A DNA stretch of 64,000 bases. It comes from Hofstenia miamia. Lineage: Eukaryota > Xenacoelomorpha > Acoela. The position numbers and the translations under genes are program-made. Below, piece by piece: positions 1 through 13,381 of this stretch. The stretch's first letter is position 1. Every line of letters starts with the position of its first letter. The stretch lies in contig SCFE01000046.1 of NCBI GenBank assembly GCA_004352715.1, positions 1,121,147 through 1,185,146 of the forward strand, written 5' to 3'. Under the pieces are notes generated by a model. The model did not search any database and was not told the DNA's origin. It saw only the letters and a list, made by a program, of their open reading frames with translations.

Positions 1-576
1 TATAAATAAACGCAGGCACATTTTGATTTAAAAATCAGTTTTAAAAACTCAAATTTAAGAAACAAATTAAAAAATCAGTTTGACAGACCCTATCAAACTT
101 GGCTACAAGCCTTGTAGAGAAATTTGGCAATGGTGCAGTGGTGTACTATAAAGTTCAGGAATGTTACGAAAATACTAAATTATGTGTTTTAATAAATTTT
201 GGCACTTAAATTTACTGCATATCTTTAAATATTTATGGATTTCTGAAGCTATTAGAACCATAAATTCCTTTTAAATTTCTAATTATTTGACTGTTTTTAA
301 ACCTTGCAAAAGATTTGAAGCAGATTTTAGTCAAAATGTTTTCTCGTACGTTTGAATTAGTTTTGTAAATGTTAGAACTTAAGACACTTGAATTTAAAAA
401 TAGAAATAGGCTTCTCCTTCTATGCCTGTTGCATATTTGTAAACTGAAATGAATTAACAAAAATGTTCATTACTCATAAATAATCAGATTTACTTCAAAG
501 AATATTTATGAAGGTTAACTTTCCCTAAGTTTGCTGCTGTCTAACATTAAATCAAATCTTTATTATTGTTTTTTAG

Positions 577-758
577 AAGTAAATCCAGAAGGAGGAAAAG
601 CTTGGGCTACATTAAAGCACTCAAGTGATCAAATGGATGTTTTCTTTAAAATTTCAGTTCCTATATGTCTAATACTGATTACAATTTCACTTATAATACT
701 ACTAGTATTACATTTAGTTCTGCAATGTTCTAAGATTTCGAGCAATAGAAGATCTCAA
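577..758 (+). CDS. Internal exon of a single-pass transmembrane protein
   Basis: This is an unrecognised protein. The exon has a clean acceptor (TTTTTTAG before 577) and a strong donor (CAA|GTAAGTAT after 758). It enters in phase 1 and leaves in phase 0. It encodes a short polar stretch (VNPEGGKAWATLKHSSDQMD), then about 25 hydrophobic residues rich in I and L forming one membrane span, then a basic stop-transfer region ending SSNRRSQ. The basic residues after the span suggest an outside-to-inside (type I) topology. Phase 1 entry is common for exons that follow extracellular modules such as fibronectin III, but no such module is visible here. Its exit phase fits the terminal exon at 3773. Earlier exons must lie left of the window. 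The splice signals and the span are seen; the topology is inferred. Confidence 0.6.
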
Positions 759-3700
759 GTAAGTATATTTGAAAATACTAAATAAAAATTTATCAGGTAT
801 GGCAAAATTTTGTCCATTATTGCTTCACGTATTTTAAATTTCTTTAATTTAATTAGCTAAAAACTTTGAGAGAATATTAAATAAATCTTGATCAAAGGTG
901 TCGGCAGTTTCTCAAAGTCAGAGGGACTAGCTTAGAACGCCCATAGGCAAAACTTAAAAAAATAAATTTCATCATTTGGTTGAAAGTCATCCTTATTTAA
1001 GGTCCACAATACACTTCACTAAATATTTTGGAATTTATACACGTATTTAAGTTTCAATTTATATCGTCAATTCCTCAAAAGGTCCAACAATATAGTGATA
1101 AAAACCTAACACAGTCATATAATGTCAGCAAAATTTGACGATGTTCGTTCCAATAATCTTATCTCATATTTTTTCATCAATAATATATATTATTTTTAAT
1201 GCACAATTTATATCCTTGAAATTACACCCAGTAACATTTGAGGCCTTGAGCTTGCTCAATCCAAGAAATCTAAGCGTTCCATAATTCATCAGTACATATC
1301 TTAACAGTTAAGGTTTTTCACACAAAAAATAGAAAAACTACATTAGAGCATAATGTAAAAGCGGAAAAAAAAACTATGATAACATCAGCCTGGAAATGTG
1401 TTTTAACTGATCCCTAGTATAAATAAATTTTCTCAAAACCAAGAATGCCATTTTTTTAAAAAACATGTTCAAATAGAATACCAGCATTCCTTAAACATTG
1501 AAAGTTTTTCAAGCAATATAAACAAATTGAGCATTCTTAATGTAATCCAAATATAGCCATTATTAAGGATAGCTAGAACAATTGGAACGAGAGAGTTTCA
1601 AGCACAGACTTGCAACTCTGACTTGCATGTACCTATTTTAAGAAGAAGTCACTTTTCTTATAATATTTCATTCAAGCTTCAAGCAGATCTTGATAATTTT
1701 GCAAAATTGGGCATCTATGAATTTAATTGAATACAATCTTTCAAAATGTGAAGCTATATGTTTTAATGCATCTCCTAATGACGATCTAGTATACCTTACT
1801 CTTTATAAGGAAGAAATACCATGGATCAGTTATGTAAGAGATTTGGGTTTAATTCTTTCAAATGAATTAGCATGGACTGTTCATATTAAATCACGATTAG
1901 CAAAAGCATACTCGGTCTTCTTTAGGTTAAAGAGAAACATTCGTTTCTCTTGTGTTCCGAGAATTGAAATCTTATTAATTAAAAGCTTATGCATTTCAAT
2001 ACTAACATATACCTCGCAAATTTTTTCTCCAAACATTGCTTGCCTTAGAGACATTATTCAGTTCTAAAATCGTATACTTAAGTGGGTCTATCCTGATCCA
2101 AATCTCACTTTCAATGATCGTCTTTATCTAAGCTCCATGCTTCCATTACCACTTTTTTGGAATATTTAGATTTAATGTTTTTTGCAAGCTAGCAAATGGA
2201 AAATATGATATAAATTTAACAAACTTTGTAAATGTTTCACCTAGCTCAGTGTCAAGAAGATCGCATAGAACGTATTTGACTTCAATCTCAAACATTTTCC
2301 CATTCATTAGTACACCATTTCATCAATTATGTGTAGTAATTAGCTTTGTACAATGAAAGTAGTTTTTCTCATTGTCTGTGTACAATGAAATGTTGCTTTT
2401 GATATTTTTTTATTAACATTATAAGATATCTGTTCCCAGTTTTTTCAAAACGTTGAAAGGTTGAAAGAAGAGTCATCTTTATTTTTGATGGGAAAAATTA
2501 GCTCTCCAATATGATGATGACATAATACATAAAATGGAACATCAATTTGAGGTTGATTTGCAGTACATGAAGCTTCAAAATGTAGAATGCTTTAATCCAT
2601 TGTGGCAAATGTGAAATTTGCTACTGATTTTTGCAATTCTATGTACTTAGAAATGTAAGAGTATGTTCAGCAATGAATTCATTTCAAGCTTATCACTTCC
2701 AGTAAGATGTCTTGCAACTTCAAGTAAGGTAAAATGTCTATCCTGATAACTTCAATAGAAAATCCCTGAAAATATTTATGTGCATCAGCCCTTATTATTT
2801 GTCATAGATTTGGTGTACAAATGCATATCACGGATGTGTCACACTTGTAAGAATATATATCAAAATCAGAAAAAATTATAGTATTAATACAAAATTTTCT
2901 CTCAATATCAAAATTTTCAGAATGTCATTTTATGTAATTTACTTTTTTGTATTAAATTGATATGATGAAGTTTGACAGTGAATATGATCAGATGAGTGTG
3001 ATGCACATTAATCCACAAGTAACTTCAAAATAAGTTAAACATTACAGCTATAATGACAATTAAATAATTTTGTAGAGAAAACATGTTTATATAATTTGTT
3101 TTTTTATTTGAATTTCTCAAACCTAGTTTTAAGTATTTTTCTATCAACTAAATTTTTTCAATTTATTCATTAACTAGTGTGTGTTAAGTAAAAAGATAAT
3201 TGCCTAAGTTGCCATGGGTTCTTACAAGGAAGTGGTCTAGAATAAGGTCACATTGCTTCCTCAGACACTACTAATAAGCTAATTTACTTAGTATCATTAT
3301 TTTGCCACATTTATAATACTAGTACTGTGATGTTAGGAAACATTGTCAATGTATTTATTATAATTTGTTATTTATTGTATTGAGCTAGAATAGTTTAAGT
3401 TAAGATATAATTTAAGAAAAAATGACGAAGCACTAAGTAACATGGCAGAGTTTTCTCTCCCTACTGAAAAATGATTGACTGAAAAGGAATTATATAATCA
3501 GAATTTAGGACATTCTAAAAATTAACATAATACATTTAGAGAATATATATCTTAATAATTTGCTCTTAAAAAAGAGAGCATAAAATTGCTAGTTTTCATA
3601 TATATTATTAAGTATAAATGTATCAAATTAAAATTATTTATTGTGAGAATTTACATGAATATTAATTATGAATTTAATTATTTTGTGTTATAATCACTGT

Positions 3701-3772
3701 TTTGAAATTATCATGTCTTGAAATATTTAGTGTTTTCTGAAGAAAAAAACAATGTAATTTTATACAATTTAG
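759..3772 (+). other. Intron with decayed LINE fragment
   Basis: Inferred intron between the transmembrane exon and the terminal exon. It is AT-rich and without coding sequence apart from the reverse transcriptase remnant at about 1650-2165. Confidence 0.45.
1650..2165 (+). pseudogene. Non-LTR retrotransposon reverse transcriptase, C-terminal fragment
   Basis: This is the thumb-side end of a LINE-type reverse transcriptase. Three frames carry it. The first reads LQADLDNFAKLG. The second, from about 1700, reads NLSKCEAICFN, then YVRDLGLILSNELAWTVHI, then the conserved block with KSLCISILTYTSQIFSPN. A stop at 2065 then interrupts RILKWVYPDPNLTFNDRLYL. The VRDLG, W..HI and LTY.SQ.(W/F)SP signatures are those seen after the catalytic FADD region of Jockey/CR1-like elements. 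The catalytic core is absent. Frameshifts and stops make it a dead 5'-truncated copy in the intron of the membrane protein gene. Confidence 0.7.
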
Positions 3773-3886
3773 AGCTCTCTACCAGATTCATTCAATAAGA
3801 TTGCAAAAGCTGTTGATAATGTCTACTCAGAAACTTTTGCAGAAGCACTGAAGAACACACATACTACAGAATATATTAATTCTTAG
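3773..3886 (+). CDS. Terminal exon of the same membrane protein (short cytoplasmic tail)
   Basis: An acceptor (TATACAATTTAG) is followed by 37 codons and a TAG stop. The reading starts SSLPDSFNKIAKAVDNVYSE and ends TTEYINS. It enters in phase 0, which matches the phase 0 exit of the exon at 577-758, so the joined cytoplasmic tail would be about 50 residues. The tail is polar, with Ser/Thr and two Tyr residues, and shows no kinase or phosphatase domain. AATAAA-like hexamers occur about 370-410 bases downstream. I do not recognise the protein. An unseen exon in the 3-kb intron is possible. The exon is short, so the call rests on splice signals, phase match and non-random composition. Confidence 0.5.
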   Translation, partial: SSLPDSFNKIAKAVDNVYSETFAEALKNTHTTEYINS

Positions 3887-4982
3887 AGTTAAAATCACTC
3901 CATGTAAGTTCAATTCAACTTGGTTGGAGATCAATCAAATGAGAATTGCTGAAATATTCAGACATGTAGTAAGGTTTTTAAATTTTCCAGTATTTTTTTC
4001 TAAGGATAACTCCAATTTATCTTGACAGGATCAATGTACTCATTGTACTAATTTGAGGTTCTTTTCTATTTTTTAGCAGAATGAATAATTTTATAATTGA
4101 TTCAAAAATTTTATTCTGTTCTTTTTATGAAATTGCATTTTCAAAGTGGACATTTATTAAAAACAATTTTTGCAGGTGCTGCACTATAAATGCTTAGGCT
4201 AAATTCCAAATATAGTTAATGCTATCATGTATTTGGTAATGGATTTGGCTAAACCTCAAAATAAATTTGACATTGAAAAAATTACAGAAATAAACTCTTC
4301 TGTAGAATAGAGAAAAGTTATTCCATGTATTAATATTTTGCTAATATATTTTAAGTTTTCATAACATTAATTTAAATATATCCAAGGCATGTTAATTATA
4401 TAGTATAGGCATAGCTATATATATATCCTAACAAATTTTATTAAATTCTAATTGACTTTATCATATTTATTTTCTATATCTCATATTCATGAACTGAGAA
4501 ACTGCTAAACAAAACAGTAAGCAACGTTAGCATGTAAGGCTGTAGTTTTCCTTTCCTTTGAACTTTCACTTGAAATTTTCAACATTGCAAACTTCCATAG
4601 CAGCAAAAGATTTTTGTTTTCATGTAACCTTCATTTTATCAAAATATGAGTAATTAGAACAGGCACTCTTATCATTTAGTACATGTTAATATCAGCACTC
4701 CATTTTCAGCCATAGTTTCTAAGCAAATCATGTGTCAATGTTGTAATATTCTTAATTCAATACTGATATTAGTAACTACAATAACAATATTTCCATTTAG
4801 GCATCCAAATGACTATTTATTAGTGAATTATAGCATGATTTAGCACTCCCTAACACTCCCCCATTTAGTGCCAACTCTGAATTACAGCCAAATTTTAATG
4901 CAGAAAGAGGTTTCTAGTGTAAAAATTTGCACCATCCTTTGTACTGCCATCCACTATGACTTTTGTATAAAACAATGACATA
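3887..4982. other. Intergenic AT-rich DNA
   Basis: Contains the presumed 3' untranslated region of the upstream gene and nothing else that I can identify. Confidence 0.4.
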
Positions 4983-5853
4983 CAGGGTGTCCTATATTAT
5001 TTGTGAAAAATACATTTGTTCTCAAAAGCATGCCTTTCGCTGAAATCAAAAAATTCATACACCAAATGTTACTACATGATAGTGGATTTTTTTACCACGC
5101 GAGAATTTAAAAAAAAATATTTCATTGCTGAAAGCACAGAAATGAAGATCATTTTAATGCTGTTTACATATTATAATATTATCATAAAGTAATTATTTTG
5201 AAACACAGCGATGTTAAAGTGCAGAACAGTATTCGATTTTAATTTGATTTTATTCTGGATCAAAAGATTTTGTTTTTGAACAAACAATTTTGATAAAAGC
5301 ACTGCTCAGAATAATAAAACTCGCTTCTAAGTTTCATTTTGACAATGACTTCGGAACTTCAAACTGACGATAAAATCTGTTAATGTTAAAGGTAGTGACT
5401 AATGATAATGGAAAGATTAATTGTTATTTTACTGATAATAATGTTTAAATAACGGTAATGTTAAATAATATTTTTGTATAATATTGATTATTTTTTTATG
5501 ATTGGTAATGTTTAAACCGGCACTGCGGATTTGAACTTGAACTCGGACTTGGTTGTGAGAGGCCAGTCAAAGATTCAAACTTGGACTTGGTCGATTTTTG
5601 GTTTAAATATTAAAAGATGTTGAAAACTCTACAATAATACAATACGCCTTTGGTGTTTGTTGCATCATTGATAAATCAGCATCTAAAGATTTTCATCTAT
5701 CTGCCTTTGGTAATGAAATTATTGTTTAAATTCATGCGTGATAAACAAATCCCCCTTCATGTAGTAACGTTTGGTGTATGAGTTTTTTTATTTCCGTGAA
5801 AGGCATGCTTTTGAGATCAAATTAGCTTTTCACAAATAATATGGGATACCCGC
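4983..5853. mobile_element. TA-flanked element with about 130-bp terminal inverted repeats
   Basis: The left end (CAGGGTGTCCTATATTATTT) and the reverse complement of the right end (GCGGGTATCCCATATTATTT) match, and the match runs inward for about 130 bases through GCATGCCTTTC, CATACACCAAA and GTTACTACATGA. TA lies outside each end (4981-4982 and 5854-5855), as for Tc1/mariner-like insertion. The interior has no open reading frame, so this is a non-autonomous element. The family is not recognised. Ends diverge by roughly 15 percent, so the insertion is old. Confidence 0.65.
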
Positions 5854-5855
5854 TA

Positions 5856-6792
5856 GATAAATGCCAATTATTGCCATCATAACTAATCAAGCATATTTAG
5901 TAACTATTTGATGTGGCATTATTTGCATTTAATTTGAAATACCAAAATTATGGATTCCAGTTTAAAGGAAGCTTAGAAAGGATAGGATATATTGTTGCAA
6001 TTTCTTAAATTTTCACAAGACTGATTGGTATGTGACATAAAAAGCATTAAACAATGTTTCATAAGTACTTATAGTTTAAACTAAATTGAAGCAGACCAAA
6101 TTAACTGATTTCCTAAAGCAATGTATTTGTCTTGTTTATTCTTAAATTTGATTTACACCTAATAAAAATGCGCATTGAAAATAGAATCCTGCAATTTCAG
6201 GGTTATACTGTATGTTTAGTTTGTGATTAGCAGTATCATAATTTTTTATAGATATTTATTATTTTTTTGAAGAAATTATAAATTCACGTATTTTTAAGGT
6301 TACAAAAAATATTTTAATCCAATGATTCATTACAAATTTATATATAATGTCAAACTGTGCAAGCTATGGGCCTTTTTTTACTAAAGCTATATTATTGCAA
6401 AAAAATGCATATTCCAAAAAAAACTTGAACTTGAAAAAATAAAATTTAAATTGGACTAATAAATCACATTAAGCTAAAGAAATAACTACATTTTCATTAA
6501 TAATGTTTTTTAACTACATTTTAGATGATGTAAGCATTGAAGGAAAATTTTTTTTGATGATCAACTAAGGTTTGTGAACAGTTGAAAGTTTAGTCTTGTA
6601 ACAGAAAATTCAAGTGAAATTTTAGTTAAAAATGAAAAATTAATCCATATACGAGATTTAATATTATTAATTAACATCCTTCAGCAAAGATTTTGTAGGT
6701 TTATTGTAAGAACATTGAATGAAAAACATAAATTTAAAATGACTGTAAATTGCATCTTAAGGCATGCATTAAATAACTTTAAGTAAGAAATG
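5856..6792. other. Intergenic AT-rich DNA
   Basis: Nothing identifiable was seen in this stretch. Confidence 0.3.
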
Positions 6793-7186
6793 GGTTGCAA
6801 TAGACTCTTCTTAGAATTTTTACAGTGTTTTAAGACAATGTAATACATTAAGAATCTGTGGATTAATTGTTGAGTTTGTCACTGGTAATTAGCAAACCAT
6901 GAAAAGTACTTTCCAATAGATAAATTTGAACTTCAGTTGTAGAAAATACTCTTTTGATAACTATTTATATTTTGTTTAGGTAACAGCAATTTACAAAATA
7001 GCTTTGTACAGTTCGCACATATTATCTACTAATAATGCTTCATTTTGAATATTGTTTGTATGTATATAATGAATATGACGTAAATAAAATTTGCAAGTAG
7101 TATTGTGCATTATTAACAGAACCAAAGCAAAACTCTATTTTTTAAATTTTGATATACTTGATAAAAAATAATGTCTCAATTGTCTT
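6793..7186. repeat. Duplicated block A, copy 1
   Basis: Nearly identical to 19201-19596, with a few substitutions and small indels near the right end. It stops at the single N at 7187, whereas copy 2 continues uninterrupted. Non-coding. Confidence 0.85.
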
Positions 7187-7187
7187 N

Positions 7188-7774
7188 CGCCACATTTATG
7201 TGGCACTCCATATAGCTTTTTGTTAAAGGTCTTTTTCTGCTGTATACTGGACTGATTTGTGTTGTGGCAGATGGTAAGGTGGGTATGTTGCATATCTTGA
7301 ATTAATCAGTTAACATAAAGTTCTGTACTTTTCTTTGCAAAATTTGGAAACATCATTGTTAAGGATGTTGTGGCTTCATGACTGAACATTGCTTTAAAAT
7401 GAGGAGTTTAACAAATGACATCAGCCAAATAAGACACACTAAGGGGTTTCATTGCCATCCTTCAAGGGTGGAGAAGTTGAGTTATACATCGATAGGTGAA
7501 CTTACACTGAAGTCTTACAGTGATCAGGGGAAACAACTATCCCAGCTGATTCGCACTGAAGCAAAAACTAACTAGCCTCCAGACCATCAAAAGAAACAAC
7601 AAGATTAAATAGTTATTACATCAGCTTCCTGTCATGGTCACCACTTAACTAGCAAACTAATTGACTCTGCAGAAGGTTTAAATAGCGTGTACATAAACAG
7701 CCATGATTCCAGAAAATAGAATAGCAAAGAACTTATAAACATATAGATATAACATTGGTAATTCATTCAAGTAA
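7188..7774. other. Short sequence island between two single Ns
   Basis: This 587-base segment is bounded by N at 7187 and 7775. It replaces the 575 bases found at the corresponding position of the second copy (19597-20171) and shares no obvious sequence with them. The largest open frame (7378-7575, +) lacks recognisable motifs. It may be a small contig placed here during scaffolding. Confidence 0.5.
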
Positions 7775-7775
7775 N

Positions 7776-8121
7776 CATGTCACACCTTCTGCAGGGTACA
7801 TGGACTTGATCACCTTAGTATAAATACATTCTCAATTGCGGCAACAGAATTTTTATTAAACTAAGTTATTATTCTTTTATGATGATCGTATGATATCAGA
7901 ATCTCTACTGGAAACTTTTGAATTCTTCTACCCAAATCACCCCATGCGCAGTAACAAATTGCATGCGAAATATACAAATGCAGCAATGATTCTGAAGATC
8001 ACTCTTAAAGGATTAGAACAATGTATTAGATTCTATGATATTTTTTATCCGAAGATCAATGAGTTACGTTGAAGTATTATACTACATCAGTCTTTGGAAA
8101 CATCAAACTCTACCCATTATA
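7776..8121. repeat. Duplicated block F1 (left flank of mariner element), copy 1
   Basis: Identical by eye to 20172-20517, ending in the TA target dinucleotide next to the mariner element. A 60-codon frame inside it is also identical in both copies but has no recognisable product. Confidence 0.85.
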
Positions 8122-9451
8122 ACGTGTGTCCGTAAAGTCTGGCATAATTTAAATTCGAAATTGATTAATAACTAAACGGTAATCAAGAAAATTTTGAATT
8201 CAAACATAACGTATATTGAAACAATATTATCATATAACAAAAGAATGAAATATCACAAGCATTTATCCTCAAATATGTCACCACCAACTTCGAATAAATA
8301 GCTTAGTCTGACACGAATATGTGCAACTGCAGCAGCAAATTCCTGTGGAGTGATTTCTCTGCATATGTCTGTGACTGTATATTTCAATTCAGCAATAGAC
8401 GCAGGCGAATTATAATGATAAATTTTGCTCTTCAGCCAGCCCGAAACCAGTAATCCAGTGGATTAATATCGGGACTTCTGGGTGGCCATGGAATGTCACA
8501 GCCCCTGCTAATGCTCGATGGGGAAACTGATCATTTAAAAATGTCCTCACCGATGTCGCAAAATTAGGTGGAGCACCGTCCTGCATAAAAATAGTTCGCC
8601 TGAACGAGTGACGTTGTTTAAGTTGAGGAATGACGTGATCCTTCAGCATGGCCAGATAATTCTCAGCGTTAACCGTCCCATCAAAGGAGAATGGTTCGAG
8701 TCAATATTGGCTGCTGAATCCCATCCAGACAGTAATGTGAGGCGACTGGAGAGGGCGCGATTGTCCAGCATGGGGATTACTGTAGACCCAGATGCGGCAG
8801 TTGTGTCTATGGATTGTACCATTCAATGAGAAGTTCGATTCATCACTCCATAGGATGTTACAAAGTTGATAATCATTTTCGTCTAACCACTGGGCAAATT
8901 CAAGCCGCTTCTCTTTGCCACCTTCCTCTAATTGTTGATGTAATGCAAGTTTGTAGGGCCACATACGTAGAGAACATCTTGCAATTTTATGCACTGATGT
9001 CTTTGTAATGCCAGTCTCAATTTATAAACGGCGTACAGATGTTTTGCCCAGATGACGAAGCAATTGCTTGTTGAACTTTAACGACATCACCATGCTCCAG
9101 GGATGGCCTGCCTGAACGTGGTTTATCATGAAGGCTGCCTGTTTCATAGAATTTTTCCATTAGTTTGTAGACAGTAGCGGAAGAAAATGGATCTTTGATC
9201 ATCTTCTGCTTATGTTTAAATTCACGTAAGGCATTATAGTAGCACTCTTGTCACAGCGAATGTAGCATTCCAGCAACTCAATTTTAGTAGTGAGATCCTT
9301 TCAATTGATTAAAACAAGTGACACGTAGCAGCAACTTAAATACAATATTGTCATGACGAACTTACAAGTCATGTTGCTAAAAATAGCGTATTGCATCAAT
9401 GTGACATACCTACACCCGTTTATAATTGTGCCTGACTTTACGGACACACGG
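8122..9451 (-). mobile_element. DD41D mariner-like element, decayed copy
   Basis: A 1,330-base copy with terminal inverted repeats. The left end is ACGTGTGTCCGTAAAGTC and the reverse complement of the right end is CCGTGTGTCCGTAAAGTC. TA lies on both sides (8120-8121 and 9452-9453). The transposase reading frame on the minus strand is broken. The ATG seen in the intact copy is mutated, a 2-base insertion lies near the N terminus, and single-base indels fall near 8438 and 8515. Pieces encode SGRPSLEHGD, LWSDESNFSLNG and FMQDGAPP. It shares the start-codon loss and the 2-base insertion with the copy ending at 24978. Confidence 0.9.
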
Positions 9452-10769
9452 TATTTAAAATGTTGTAATGAAATTATCTAAAACACTGAGTGGAATTTAA
9501 ACAAAGCAGAAGACTTGATAACTGGGGCCAGCTAGCTGGTATACGGGAAGCGACCTCGTCTAGTTTCCTTGTGATAGAACTAAAAAAAGCCATGTGATGT
9601 TATCCCGAAAATATTAAAATTTGTTTCATTTATTACTTTAATTATTTTAAATGTTTGTTTTAAACAAAACATTTGTAGCAAACAAAATAATCTCAACCTA
9701 TTTCTTGCGAAGCGTCAAGGACAAAAAACCTTATTTCTGTCTTAGCAGAAAACTTAAACAACGCAACCTCAGGTCCTGTCGTAAGCGTAGTTTACGTTTG
9801 AAAGCTAAACTTGAACGAATCAGTATTATGCATTGCACTGAACAGCACCCTTAGGAAAAGGAACAATAAAGTCGATTTATTCGCACGCGTATTAAATTTT
9901 AACTCAAGAGCTATTACTGTAGATTAACAAAGAATAAGGCCTACCCAGCCCAAACCAATAGAGAATTAATTGTTAAGTCTGCATGTTATATACAAGCCCA
10001 CATAAGTCCACACATTTCATCCAGTCTTAATTAGATTTATCCAGGCCAGCCTAAGCCCATAACCGAAACAGCATTCGTGAAACATACTAGCGCTAGATAT
10101 GCACTAAAAATTACTTTGTAACTGACATACGTGAAAATCTTACTTATTTTTCAGGAAATTTCATATTCTTTAAACTTTTTCCAATTCTGTCCATTCCTAG
10201 GGTTTTGCCAAAATTTACCAAAGGCCAAGATCTAGCTACTGCCAAAGGAACCACGGCTAACTGAGACAAAAATACGGCTTAAAATTCATTTCTGAAAGTA
10301 CAAATTCGTAGTTCCATTAAGTATACTTTCACTTTGATTTCTAATAAAAAGTGTTTGACTGAAGATGTCTCTTGTATGATTAAATAATACACATGCAGTT
10401 TTTGTCCTCCGTACATTCCATGTTAACGAACTTTTAGTTATAGGCTTGCTTAAAACATTCTGAGCATTATGATGAACAATTTGTTTCCATGATTTACATT
10501 TGTATTTTTTTAAAGCTTAGTAAGTATATTTTCTTTATTTGTTCGAATAATGGGTTTGTTTTAATCGCTTCATCGAACATTTCTCGTCAAATTCAGATCA
10601 TATGTCCAAATTTTACAATTAATCAAAATAATTTTATAACAAATTCAGAAAATTAATTTTCAACACAATTAATTATAACCTAACTAGTGATTTCTTCGTT
10701 CATTATTTACATTGTATAAGTACAAATATCAAGGTTTTTTAGTAATTTTTAGGATAAAAGCATAATGTA

Positions 10770-10834
10770 TGCAGGGGCGTACCCAGGATTTTCTGACGGG
10801 GGAGACATCATTGTTATTCTCTAATGCGGGGCGA
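10770..10834. repeat. Transposon-derived scrap
   Basis: Contains GGGGCGTACCCAGGATTTT, a phrase common in dispersed animal transposons, and breaks the similarity between the two local repeats around it. The family is not determined. Confidence 0.3.
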
Positions 10835-11995
10835 NTTTTAGTTATAGGCTTGCTTAAAACATTCTGAGGATTATGATGAACAATTTGTTTCCATGATTTA
10901 CATTTGTATTTTTTAAAGCTTAGTATATGTTCTTTATTTGTTCGAGTAATGGGTTTGTTTTAATCGCTTCATCGAACATTTCTCGTCAAATTCAGATCAT
11001 ATGTCCAAATTTTACAATTAATCAAAATAATTGTATAACAAATTCAGAAAATTAATTTTCAACACAATTATTAATAACCTAACTAGTGATTTCTTCGTTC
11101 ATTATTTACATTGTATAAGTACAAATATCAAGGTTTTTTAGTAATTTTTAGGATAAAAACAATGTATGTATCAGACTTGTTTTGGATGGAACAAAATTTT
11201 TAATTATATAGGGATGGATTTTTATGTCCCACACAATATGTTGTGTTGTGTTGTGTACACAACACGCAACGGTAAGATTAGTATCACTACTGGGCTTTAA
11301 CCTGCAAATTAGAGAGTCTAAATTGATAGGCATTGGAGTTTCTCCAGTATTAAAGCCTGAATCTCGATTCCATATTTACATGTAATTACAAACAAAAAGT
11401 ACCAATACTAATATATTAGTTTGCTAGGCGAACATTTAGAGCACTTCTACAGGGCTGGTCATTCTTTCTAACCATTGAAAGGACCAGCTTAAATCGAAAT
11501 CAGTTTAACTTCAGTTTGATGAAAANGTAAAAAAAACTCGAATAAGCTTGCATTAGAGAGGCTAAATTGATAGGCATTGGAGTTTCTCCAGTATTAAAGC
11601 CTGAATCTCGATTCCATATTTACATGTAATTACAAACAAAAAGTACCAATACTAATATATTAGTTTGCTAGGCGAACATTTAGAGCACTTCTACAGCGCT
11701 GGTCATTATTTCTATCCTTTGAAAGGACCAGCTTTAATCGAAATCAGTTTAACTTCAGTTTGATGAAAACAAAATTTATACATTAAGCTTAAAAAATACA
11801 AGTCTCTCTACTCCCAACCACAGTTGTATATCAAAGTTTCAACTGTTACGGTTTTTAATTCCTCTGTCTTTTGTTCTAAGTACTAACTATTTGAATGTAG
11901 CATTTTCTATTTTCAATTTATTTTGATCAAACAAGAGAAAATACAAGGCGATTTGAGACAGTTTTCTGCAATCCTATTGTATTTGTATCAATTAC

Positions 11996-12310
11996 CAGGG
12001 TTTTCGAGTACTCGGAATGTAAAAAAAACTCGAATAAGCTTGCAATACTCGGAAGAGAAATCATCAAAACTCCAATTAGAAGTCAATCGAAAATCTACTT
12101 GAAAGCACCATAGAAATTGAACTATTTTAAATTTCAGCTTCTTTGTCAAACACACGTAAGTATATTTTAGCTTGGAAGCATTGTATAATAAATCTTAGTT
12201 TATTCAAAAACCCGCAATTAGAAAAAACTCGATCGAACTTGGAAATTTTCTTAAAAAATATTTGAACTCGAAACGTAAATACTCGAACTCGGACCGAGTA
12301 ACTCCAACTC
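11996..12310. mobile_element. hAT-type MITE, right end deleted
   Basis: Same element as the complete copy at 26929-27260. It starts CAGGGTTTTCGAGTACTCGG. The last CCCTG and the right target duplication are missing through a 12-base deletion, while the second local copy (around 13382-13482) keeps them. Confidence 0.7.
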
Positions 12311-13381
12311 GACTCGAAAACTAGAAATGAACAAATACTCTTCGTACATACACTTGTAGTGCACGTGTTGACCAAATCGCCGGATTACTTTGTCAAACTT
12401 AAAATTTAAGTTCTGAGTTCCTAATCTTGATTTATTCAAATTAAATTTGATTATTTCGATACAATGCGGTACTTTAATTCAAATTTATATAATATTTATT
12501 ATATACTTTTTAATCAAAATCTTTACAAACTTACCAAACACCTAGTTAACAATATCAGTCTGTGATTAAAAATAAATGTTTAAATTTTATTCATTTCAAT
12601 TTAAAATAATAGTCCGACTATCAAATACGCTACCAAATTTCTTACAACAAAATATATCAAGACACAACAATCAAACAGATGCACTAAAATAAAATAATGA
12701 AGAGAGTCGAAGTCTTACCTCAGAGATCTCGTCTGGTTTGCTCAACTCAGACTGTTCCTCCTTCCCTACAGTAGATCTTGACGGGTCTCTTTATAGGAAG
12801 CTCAGACATTATTTTTTTTATTAGTTAAAAAGCCATCTATCTGACTCTAAAAGTATGTGGTTCAATTTTAGAGAATACAAATTTCTGTCTAAATGAGATT
12901 GGGTACACGATTTCTGCTGCTTGTTCTTCACTTCTCAAGAAAAGGCCAATCTGGTCAGCTTGAAGAACTGCTTGAAAATACCCAAGTAAGCTTAATTTAT
13001 ATCAGGTCACTTTTGTTTTCCTCTGAATAAAAGCAGACATCCAATCTCATGACTGAGGAAATCTTCTTACGCAAGAAACAAAGGGGAATTTTAAAATTAA
13101 AATTAATTTGAAATCTCTATTTTAATTTTTCAAATGTATATATCATCTGAAGGAAATATTTCAATTTTATAAAATTTAAATATTAATTTGTATACAATAT
13201 CTGTAATATCCAATTCTTATATAAAATACACCCATGCACAGTTCAAATAGTATAATTTGACATAGAATTTAGCATACTCAAGAGCTTATAAATTTTGGAG
13301 ATCTAAAAAATGTTGAGACGCAAATTTATAACAAGGAAATTGGAGTCATAGCATCATTTGTATAGCCAAATTCACTCATTN

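Noticed and set aside
7890-8072. 60-codon frame, identical at 20286-20468
   Set aside because: No motif, no splice signals, and identity is explained by duplicated block F1.
9651-9854. Basic 67-codon plus-strand frame
   Set aside because: The second block copy (about 25180-25400) has an insertion and frame changes here, and no motif is visible.
12127-12439. Minus-strand frames here and at 13326-13541 and 27092-27322 that look conserved between copies
   Set aside because: They are chance translations of the hAT-type MITE and its flank. Conservation reflects duplication of the block, not protein selection.
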